Origin: Deltaproteobacteria bacterium
GTDB lineage: Bacteria; UBA10199; 2-02-FULL-44-16
DNA: 11,667 bases
Assembly (NCBI GenBank): GCA_016203825.1
Contig: JACQMA010000181.1
Coordinates: forward strand, 1 to 11,667
Direction: 5' to 3'
Of the stretch, positions 6,945-11,667 are shown one piece after another. Under the pieces are notes generated by a model. The model was given only the letters and a program-made list of their open reading frames with translations. It searched no databases and was not told the DNA's origin. The stretch's first letter is position 1. Each line of letters starts with the position of its first letter. The position numbers were made by a program, and so were the translations under genes.

Positions 6945-6983
6945 AGGATCTCCTTTGTGGTTTCTCTGCTTCATATGAGAAGC

Positions 6984-6989
6984 ATCATA
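6984..6989 (-). promoter_or_regulatory. Candidate -10 element of the nirK-like gene
   Basis: TATGAT on the - strand matches 5 of 6 bases of the -10 consensus. No good -35 lies 16-18 bp upstream, as expected for an activator-dependent promoter. It would put the FNR-type palindrome at about -66, not at the classical -41.5, so the assignment is tentative. Confidence 0.3.
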
Positions 6990-7004
6990 TCCCGGACCAC
7001 CCCT

Positions 7005-7020
7005 GCATCAGGAATGATGC
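7005..7020. repeat. Inverted repeat GCATCA-GGAA-TGATGC
   Basis: Perfect 6-bp inverted repeat with a 4-bp centre, 14 bp from the FNR-type palindrome on its gene-proximal side. Its half-sites run ATCA-N4-TGAT, the reverse of an FNR box, so it may bind a different regulator or form a small hairpin in the transcript. Confidence 0.5.
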
Positions 7021-7034
7021 TGGGCAGACCACCG

Positions 7035-7052
7035 ACATGATCTTTATCATGT
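7035..7052. promoter_or_regulatory. FNR/CRP-type operator upstream of nirK
   Basis: ACATGAT-CTTT-ATCATGT is a perfect 18-bp palindrome with the TGAT-N4-ATCA core of FNR boxes (consensus TTGAT-N4-ATCAA), differing at the outer T/A position. It lies in the 125-bp gap between hemN and the nirK-like gene, 90 bp from the latter's ATG, and the cluster begins with an FNR-like gene. Likely low-oxygen activation of the reductase (inference). Confidence 0.75.
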
Positions 7053-7069
7053 GTGAGAAAGCAAGTGAT

Positions 7070-8452
7070 TTAAACAGCCTGGGAATACTGAATGGGTTTT
7101 TCGGTCAAATACTGGTCGAACGCTGCGGCGACGGCCCGGATAAAAAGGCGACCGAGCGGCGTCACGGTCACATCCTGACCTTTGATCTGGATCAGCCCAT
7201 CACCTGCGAGGTCCTGAAGGTTGGGAAAGGTGTCCGCCAGGGAATCGTCAAGGCGAAGTCGTTGGTGACAAAAAATCTGTCCAATGGCCCGACGTCGAAT
7301 CTTGTCGTCCTGCGAAAGTCGATAGCCGCGTGTGGTTGCCAGCTCGCCACTCGTGATCCGACGTTCATACGTGACGAGTTTAGCGTCATTTTGAAAGTAG
7401 GAGTGTCCAAGGAAACCGATGGAACTGAGTCCCACTCCGATCAGATCGAGACCGGATCGTGTCGAATAGCCCTGAAAGTTTCGGTGCAACGTCCCTGCTC
7501 GTTGCGCGATCGCCAACTCATCGTCGTGCCGTGCAAAGTGATCGAGGCCGATAAAGGTATAACCGAGTTTTCCAAAACGCTCGATGGCCGTCGTAAAGAG
7601 TTGAAGTCGTTGAAGCGGTGTTGGCAGTGCCGTTGGTTCAACACGGCGTTGGTTGGGCTTCAGCCACGGGACATACGCAAAACCGAAGAGGGCGATACGG
7701 TCGGGACGGAGGTGTTCGACGTCGCGAAGCGTTTGTTCCCACGTCGTTTGCGTTTGAAAGGGAAGACCGTACATCAGATCAATGTTGACGCTTTTGAAAC
7801 CGGTTTCCCGAGCGGCCGTAAGAATGGCCGTGACATCATCCATGGTGTGAATGCGACCGATGGCTTCCTGGACCGTGGGAATGGTATCTTGGACCCCGAA
7901 ACTCACGCGATTGAAGCCCATCACGCGGAGGAGGGCGAGCTGTTTCGGATTCGTCCAGCGGGGATCAAGTTCGATACTCGCTTCCACATCGGGAGCGATG
8001 TCAAAGTGGCGAAGGATCGCCGTCATGCAGCGACGGATCTCAGCGTTGTCCAGATAGTTGGGCGTTCCGCCACCCCAGTGGAGTTGCGCAATCGTTGCTC
8101 TCCCTTTGATTTTGCTCGCGACGAGGGCGAGTTCACGTTCAAGGGTCGCAAGATAGGTATCAATCGCATCGCGCTTCGACGTGACGATGGCGTGGCACCC
8201 GCAAAAGGTACAACGAGCTGCACAAAAGGGAAGATGGACATAGAGGGAGATGGGTTGATCCCCGAGCCCCGATGCTGGCACATGAGCCAGGGCGTTTTCG
8301 TACTCAGGGACTCCAATGGTGTCGGACCACACGGGGGCTGTAGGGTAGCTCGTGTATCGCGGCAAGGAGCGATTGTATTTGGCAATGAGGTTCGGTGGAA
8401 CAACGACCGATGTTCCATCGATGGTTGTGGTGATGGATGGCTCGTTCATCAT
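7070..8452 (-). CDS. hemN: Oxygen-independent coproporphyrinogen III oxidase
   Basis: 460 residues, the usual HemN length. A radical SAM enzyme that converts coproporphyrinogen III to protoporphyrinogen IX in the cytoplasm without oxygen. Visible: N-terminal KYNRSLPRYTSYPTAP, typical of true HemN; the SAM cluster motif in YVHLPFCAARCTFCGC with Cys77, Cys81 and Cys84 binding the 4Fe-4S cluster and Cys86 as the extra HemN cysteine; HWGGGTPNYL near 125-134 for SAM binding; SFGVQD, NIDLMYGLPFQT and GVGLSSIG further on. These separate it from HemW-type relatives. Two adjacent ATGs open the gene (8452 and 8449), with a weak AAGG upstream. It lies 81 bp after the FNR-like gene and before the nirK-like gene, a usual grouping because anaerobic nitrite respiration needs haem made without oxygen. 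Confidence 0.95.
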   Translation of the reverse strand: MMNEPSITTTIDGTSVVVPPNLIAKYNRSLPRYTSYPTAPVWSDTIGVPEYENALAHVPASGLGDQPISLYVHLPFCAARCTFCGCHAIVTSKRDAIDTYLATLERELALVASKIKGRATIAQLHWGGGTPNYLDNAEIRRCMTAILRHFDIAPDVEASIELDPRWTNPKQLALLRVMGFNRVSFGVQDTIPTVQEAIGRIHTMDDVTAILTAARETGFKSVNIDLMYGLPFQTQTTWEQTLRDVEHLRPDRIALFGFAYVPWLKPNQRRVEPTALPTPLQRLQLFTTAIERFGKLGYTFIGLDHFARHDDELAIAQRAGTLHRNFQGYSTRSGLDLIGVGLSSIGFLGHSYFQNDAKLVTYERRITSGELATTRGYRLSQDDKIRRRAIGQIFCHQRLRLDDSLADTFPNLQDLAGDGLIQIKGQDVTVTPLGRLFIRAVAAAFDQYLTEKPIQYSQAV

Positions 8453-8486
8453 GCCTTGAAGCGTACGGTGCGGGGCGCGCTCGGAC

Positions 8487-8496
8487 TATGATGCTT
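8487..8496. repeat. Decamer TATGATGCTT shared with the nirK upstream region
   Basis: TATGATGCTT, about 35 bp upstream of hemN, recurs as its exact complement AAGCATCATA at 6980-6989 upstream of the nirK-like gene, in the opposite orientation relative to the genes. The octamer AGCATCAT (- strand) also occurs at 7021-7014, in the same orientation as the hemN copy. A shared regulatory site is possible. Confidence 0.35.
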
Positions 8497-8533
8497 TACA
8501 GTTCAAAGGATGATTGTCGTCAGGTCATGCGGA

Positions 8534-9238
8534 CTAGATATCAATCCGTGCGGTATCGAGGAGTTTTTTGGTGTTCGTGATCGTGATGTGGCGTTCGTCG
8601 ACGTCAATAATACCGTCCTTCTTGAATTCCGAAAGCAGACGAATCGCCGTCTCCGGAGTGACCCCGATCATCTCACCCATTTCCTGACGCGTGAGTTCGA
8701 GGCTGATCGAAATCCCCCCAGCCTTTGTGGCCTTGCCATAGGCCTCTTTAAGCATGAGGAGGAGTTCCGCCATTCGTTCTCGGACCGATTTTTGCGCAAT
8801 GCTGGTGGCGAGATCTTCTGCAGCGCGTAATTCGGCAGAAAGCTTCTTGATAACGTTCATGGCCAGTTCCGGATGTTTCGCAAGAACAGGAAAGAACGTA
8901 TTTTTATCGATGCAACAAATCGTGGAATCTTCCAGCGACTCTGCCGTTGCCGTATACGGTTCATCAGCGAAGAGGGAACGATAGCCCAAGAGATCACCGG
9001 GATCCGCAATCCGTACAATTTGATGCCGTCCATCAATGCCGGTTTTGTACAACTTCACCCTGCCTGCGAGGATACAGTAGAGACCGTACGCACGATTGCC
9101 CTCGTAGAAAATAATCTGCCCCTTCTTGTACATGTTCGTGGTCTTGCCGCGATTGAGTTCGCTCAAGGCAGGATCGTCCAGGGCACAGAACATCCCCATG
9201 AGCCGCGACTGACAGGTTTTGCAATCCTTCGCTTGCAT
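8534..9238 (-). CDS. fnr: FNR-type oxygen-responsive transcription regulator (CRP/FNR family)
   Basis: 234 residues from the chosen start. N-terminal cysteines Cys6, Cys9 and Cys18 (CKTC...FC), with Cys108/Cys109 in STICCIDKNTF at the place of E. coli FNR Cys122, could hold an oxygen-labile 4Fe-4S cluster. The Cys spacing (C-x2-C-x8-C) is wider than in E. coli FNR (C-x2-C-x5-C). A cyclic-nucleotide-type beta barrel spans about 25-110, a dimer helix about 125-165, and a winged helix-turn-helix about 180-222. The recognition helix VTPETAIRLLSEF keeps the Glu196 and Arg200 equivalents of FNR Glu209 and Arg213, but has Ile199 where FNR has Ser212. The ATG at 9238 has a near-consensus ribosome site (AGAGGTGA, 9254-9247); an ATG at 9259 would add 7 residues but has none. 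Probably controls the nirK promoter and perhaps hemN. It is divergent from the pseudopilin operon. Confidence 0.92.
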   Translation of the reverse strand: MQAKDCKTCQSRLMGMFCALDDPALSELNRGKTTNMYKKGQIIFYEGNRAYGLYCILAGRVKLYKTGIDGRHQIVRIADPGDLLGYRSLFADEPYTATAESLEDSTICCIDKNTFFPVLAKHPELAMNVIKKLSAELRAAEDLATSIAQKSVRERMAELLLMLKEAYGKATKAGGISISLELTRQEMGEMIGVTPETAIRLLSEFKKDGIIDVDERHITITNTKKLLDTARIDI

Positions 9239-9264
9239 GATCGTCGTCACCTCTGCCATCAAGC

Positions 9265-9289
9265 ATTTGATTTGACAACGGATTTGATT
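9265..9289. repeat. Direct repeat ATTTGATT flanking the pilin promoter -35
   Basis: ATTTGATT occurs at 9265-9272 and 9282-9289, 17 bp apart, between the divergent FNR-like and pseudopilin genes. The second copy contains the -35 hexamer of the pilin promoter. It could be a regulator site for either gene. Confidence 0.4.
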
Positions 9290-9312
9290 GCCTTGTTCCT
9301 CCGGGGTATAAT
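9284..9312 (+). promoter_or_regulatory. Sigma70-like promoter of the pseudopilin operon (leaderless start)
   Basis: -35 TTGATT (9284-9289), 17-bp spacer, perfect -10 TATAAT (9307-9312). Transcription would begin about 7 bp later, at 9319, which is the A of the first ATG. No ribosome site precedes that ATG, consistent with leaderless translation. Confidence 0.75.
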
Positions 9313-9318
9313 TCGAGC

Positions 9319-9789
9319 ATGAAGAACCAAGGGTTTACCTTGGTGGAGCTGGTCCTGACGATCGTCCTGGTCTCCATCCTGTCGGTCGTTGCCGTTTCTC
9401 AGTTCTCTCTGGATACGACGCGTCTCGACCTTGCGGAGGATAAACTCGTGGGCGACATCCAATATGCCAAACGCTTGGCCATGACCAAGGGAATCACCCA
9501 TGGTATTTTTTTCGAGCCGGCGTTCGAGCGGTATACGGTTTTTGAGGGAACGGTGGCAACGCCTTTGCCTGATCCGGCGGATCGCTCACAAAATTTCATC
9601 ATCGATTACACGACGGAATCGTCCTTTGAGGGTGTGACGATGACCAGCGCAAATTTCAGTGGGAGTTCAACACTGACGTTCAATGGCGAAGGAGCGCCCG
9701 TTGATGCTGGAAATGTCGTGATTGCCTTTGGTGCCCAAAGTCGAACCATGACCGTGACACCCAATACGGGAAAGGTGACGACACCATGA
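9319..9789 (+). CDS. FimT/GspH-like pseudopilin
   Basis: 156 residues. Starts with a short class III leader MKNQG, cut by the prepilin peptidase between Gly5 and Phe6, then the hydrophobic helix FTLVELVLTIVLVSIL with the conserved Glu at mature position 5. After residue 40 come features of the GspH/FimT family: a helix (DKLVGDIQYAKRLAMTKG) and a C-terminal beta-rich part ending TFNGEGAPVDAGNVVIAFG...MTVTPNTGKV, close to the family's usual FxxxGxP...I.......V.....G.V pattern. It would sit at the tip of a type IV pilus or type II secretion pseudopilus. It is first in the operon and apparently translated from a leaderless message. The next gene overlaps by 4 bp (ATGA). Confidence 0.9.
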   Translation: MKNQGFTLVELVLTIVLVSILSVVAVSQFSLDTTRLDLAEDKLVGDIQYAKRLAMTKGITHGIFFEPAFERYTVFEGTVATPLPDPADRSQNFIIDYTTESSFEGVTMTSANFSGSSTLTFNGEGAPVDAGNVVIAFGAQSRTMTVTPNTGKVTTP

Positions 9790-10193
9790 AGAACCATCGC
9801 GGTATGACCTTGATCGATATGATCCTCACGATCGTTATTGTGGCGACGGCTATCCCGCCTCTCCTCATTGCCTATGCCCGTCTCGAAGAGCGACGGTTGA
9901 ATCTCCTTCCGAGTTCCGTGGCAACGCACTTGGCAACGGACACGATGGAAGGACTCGTAGAGGGGGAGGAGTTTGATGATGTCGTTGATCAAGTGGCAAC
10001 CGCCTATGCCGCACCTTTTAATGATTACACATCGACGGTCGAGGTTGATTATGTCGATCCTTTGAATCTGAACATCTCGGTTGATCCGGTTGTCACGGAT
10101 ATCAAGCGCGTGAAGGTCACCGTGATGTATACTCCCACGCCTAGGATTTCGGCCTCCATGACGACGGTCGTCACCGATGCCGAGGGAGGATAG
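9786..10193 (+). CDS. PilV/GspI-like pseudopilin
   Basis: 135 residues. Leader MKNHRG, then MTLIDMILTIVIVATAIPPLL as the hydrophobic helix. Mature position 5 is Asp (MTLID), a conservative but unusual replacement of the near-invariant Glu, and position 1 is Met rather than Phe. The rest is a short beta-rich domain with many Asp, Val and Thr residues. Size and place fit PilV/GspI. The ATG overlaps the previous stop (ATGA) and has its own ribosome site AAAGGTGA at 9771-9778 with 7-nt spacing. Family placement rests mainly on gene order and the N-terminus. Confidence 0.8.
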   Translation: MKNHRGMTLIDMILTIVIVATAIPPLLIAYARLEERRLNLLPSSVATHLATDTMEGLVEGEEFDDVVDQVATAYAAPFNDYTSTVEVDYVDPLNLNISVDPVVTDIKRVKVTVMYTPTPRISASMTTVVTDAEGG

Positions 10194-10200
10194 GCACGAG

Positions 10201-10704
10201 ATGAAACGATGGAAACAGGGACACAATGGTTGGACCTATATCGAACTGGTGGTGGCGATGACGCTCACCGCGGTGATTGTTTTGTCGCTGGGGAAGATTG
10301 CACTTTTGATGATCGATGCGCACGAGGTCGAAACGATGGCACGCGGGATGCGGGGCGAGGCGTCGGAGGCGAGCTATCGATTTTCGCGGGAGGCGAGAAG
10401 CGTACGAGACGATACCAGCGTCACGACGGCGAGCAGTCAGGAATTTCGTTTCATCGATGTGAATGGGCGCGACATTCGTTATTGGCTCAGTGGAACGAAC
10501 CTCAAACGAAACGCCGATACGCTTGTCGAGCAGATTACGGGGCTCACACTGACCTATTATGATACGAATGGTGTTGCAATCGTTGCGCCACTCGTGAGCC
10601 CCTCGGCCACCAACATTCGATCGGTGAGGATGGTCCTCACCGTGACGCGACAGGGAGAGAGCTTCGATGTTCAAACGCGGGCAAAACTTCGCAATGTCCA
10701 TTAG
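10201..10704 (+). CDS. PilW/GspJ-like pseudopilin
   Basis: 167 residues from the ATG at 10201, which lies 7 nt after the previous stop and 10 nt after GGGAGGA (10184-10190). An ATG at 10177 inside the previous gene is less likely. Leader MKRWKQGHNG, then WTYIELVVAMTLTAVIVLSLG, with Glu at mature position 5 but Trp instead of Phe at position 1. The remaining part has a long amphipathic helix (VETMARGMRGEASEASYRFSREARSV), then beta strands with FRFIDVNGRDIRYWLSG and LTLTYYDTNGV, the layout of PilW/GspJ proteins. Third in the operon; its end overlaps the next gene by 38 bp. Confidence 0.85.
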   Translation: MKRWKQGHNGWTYIELVVAMTLTAVIVLSLGKIALLMIDAHEVETMARGMRGEASEASYRFSREARSVRDDTSVTTASSQEFRFIDVNGRDIRYWLSGTNLKRNADTLVEQITGLTLTYYDTNGVAIVAPLVSPSATNIRSVRMVLTVTRQGESFDVQTRAKLRNVH

Positions 10705-11653
10705 GGGATTCTCGGTCCTCGTCGCCATTTTCGCCCTGATGGTGTTGCTGCTGTATGTGACCGTCGCCAGTCAGCTCATTGCGCCTGAGTCTGAGGAAGT
10801 TGGCCATACGGCCAATGCCGAACGCGCCCTCTTTGTCGCCGAAGGTGGTCTCAACGTGACAGAGCTGCTCCTCAAGGACAATTGGGAATCGTGGACCAAT
10901 GATGTCCTTTTTCCCGATCAGGATATCGATGGGGGAACTTTCTCGATTACCCTTGCCGATGACGATGATGGGGACGGCAATCTCACGAGTGATACCAATG
11001 GAACTTTGATCGTTACGGTAACCGGAACCATGGGTGATGCCTCCCGCACGATTCGTGCTGAAGTTGATCGCTATGGGCCAGCCCTCATGAGTGGTGTCTA
11101 TGCCGGTGGTGATGTGAGTGGGGAAGGTCAGGTCACAGGTGACGTGGTGGACAATGGTGACGAAGTTCCGGGGTTGGATGTCGCGGCAGCGATTACTGCA
11201 GCGCAGGCAAATCTCGACAATGGGTATGCAACGCGTCCCGATGGAAATTATTTTCAGGGTGACTTTCCTGGTGGGAGTGATCAACCGGAATCGCTCAATG
11301 GTGTGATCTATATCGATCGTTTTGGAGATGGAAGTCTCGCGGACGTTCATCTCAGCAGTAATCTGTCGACGACCGCTTCGGACCCGGCCTTTATGATTAT
11401 TATTGGTGACCTTCATATTTCGGGGTCCGTGGTGTTTCACGGTCTTCTTTATATTGCCGGGGGAGCGGTCGATGTGGACGTCGGTGGTTCGGTTCAGATC
11501 GATGGAGGTGTCATCACAACGGGGAGTGTTGAGTTTGATGGCTCCGCTGATCTCACCTATGTTGCCGGCAATGTCATTACCGATACCACAACGAGTCTTT
11601 TGACCGGAATCGGCGGCCCCCATACGACGACGTGGGAAGAAGTCATTCCGTAG
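10667..11653 (+). CDS. PilX/GspK-like minor pilin with a beta-helix-like C-terminal domain
   Basis: 328 residues. Leader MFKRGQNFAMSIRG is followed by FSVLVAIFALMVLLLYVTVASQL, then the helix EVGHTANAERALFVAEGGLNVTELLL, typical of PilX N-termini. Mature position 5 is Val, so the Glu used for subunit alignment is absent, as in GspK-type tip proteins. Residues about 80-110 are Asp-rich (DDDDGDGNLTSDTNG), resembling a calcium-binding loop. Residues about 205-305 repeat short hydrophobic strands separated by Gly/Asp (GVIYID, FMIIIGDLHISGSVVFHGLLYIAGGAVDVDV and so on), suggesting a parallel beta-helix. The ATG at 10667 has AGGGAGAG (10652-10659, 7-nt spacing); an ATG at 10694 would give a 5-residue leader but has no ribosome site. 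It probably forms part of the pilus tip; a PilY1-type gene might follow outside the window. Confidence 0.85.
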   Translation: MFKRGQNFAMSIRGFSVLVAIFALMVLLLYVTVASQLIAPESEEVGHTANAERALFVAEGGLNVTELLLKDNWESWTNDVLFPDQDIDGGTFSITLADDDDGDGNLTSDTNGTLIVTVTGTMGDASRTIRAEVDRYGPALMSGVYAGGDVSGEGQVTGDVVDNGDEVPGLDVAAAITAAQANLDNGYATRPDGNYFQGDFPGGSDQPESLNGVIYIDRFGDGSLADVHLSSNLSTTASDPAFMIIIGDLHISGSVVFHGLLYIAGGAVDVDVGGSVQIDGGVITTGSVEFDGSADLTYVAGNVITDTTTSLLTGIGGPHTTTWEEVIP

Positions 11654-11667
11654 GAAAAGCATACAAA

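Noticed and set aside
7035..7052. The palindrome as a terminator for hemN
   Set aside because: Its stem is AT-rich and no T tract follows on the - strand; the TGAT-N4-ATCA core fits a regulator site better.
7037..8491. 484-codon open frame on the + strand across hemN
   Set aside because: It lies opposite hemN, whose protein shows clear radical SAM motifs. The + strand translation shows no recognisable domain, and its ATG falls inside the FNR-type palindrome.
9272..9277. Perfect TTGACA as the -35 of the pilin operon
   Set aside because: It is 29 bp from the TATAAT, too far; TTGATT at 9284 has the correct 17-bp spacing.
10637..11662. 341-codon open frame on the - strand across the PilX-like gene
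   Set aside because: The + strand protein has a good prepilin N-terminus and ribosome site, while the - strand product is basic, featureless and lies in antisense to it.
1..11667. CRISPR array, tRNA, rRNA, insertion sequence or phage genes
   Set aside because: No regularly spaced repeats, cloverleaf-like segments, transposase motifs or terminal inverted repeats were seen by eye on either strand.

Overview
The window comes from a diderm (Gram-negative) bacterium. Two gene products carry lipoprotein signal sequences, one has a periplasmic-type signal peptide, and four carry type IV prepilin-type N-termini. An FNR-type regulator, an oxygen-independent coproporphyrinogen oxidase and a copper nitrite reductase homologue point to an organism that can live without oxygen and may reduce nitrite. 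I cannot name the taxon from sequence alone. The gene style (CGGGGG lipoprotein, CxxC...FC FNR, FimT/PilV/PilW/PilX order) fits a delta-proteobacterium-like or related uncultivated lineage, which is only an impression.

Layout. Bases 1-138 hold the 3' end of a + strand gene that resembles the C-terminus of a class IV aminotransferase. At 245-2425 (+) lies a 726-residue lipoprotein of unknown function, closed by a textbook rho-independent terminator at 2451-2486. At 2523-3036 (-) is a type II toxin-antitoxin pair (RHH antitoxin first, RelE/ParE-like toxin second). Its promoter overlaps three TATTC repeats spaced exactly 10 bp apart, a likely autoregulatory operator. At 3161-5562 (+) an unrecognised gene is followed 5 nt later by a membrane-anchored thioredoxin/NHL-propeller protein with a CCINC active-site motif.

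From 9238 down to 5540 (-) lies the anaerobic cluster, in transcription order: FNR-like regulator, hemN, copper nitrite reductase-like lipoprotein, and a small exported CxxC protein whose start overlaps the end of the nitrite reductase gene. A perfect palindrome with an FNR-type core (TGAT-N4-ATCA) sits upstream of the nitrite reductase gene. This gives a simple circuit: the FNR-like sensor, encoded upstream, probably switches on the reductase under low oxygen, while HemN supplies haem without oxygen. The small CxxC protein is well placed to help copper loading or reductase maturation (inference).

From 9319 to 11653 (+), divergent from the FNR gene, four overlapping or adjacent genes encode pseudopilins in the order FimT/GspH-like, PilV/GspI-like, PilW/GspJ-like and PilX/GspK-like. 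This is the minor-pilin tip set of a type IV pilus or type II secretion system. The set has an unusually clear sigma70-like promoter whose predicted transcription start falls on the ATG itself, so the first gene is probably translated from a leaderless mRNA.

No tRNA, rRNA, CRISPR array, transposase or phage gene was seen. I found no single undescribed multi-gene system that I could defend. The points most worth a second look are the leaderless pilin promoter, the FNR box with its matching change in the regulator's recognition helix, the reductase/CxxC gene pair, and the periodic toxin-antitoxin operator.
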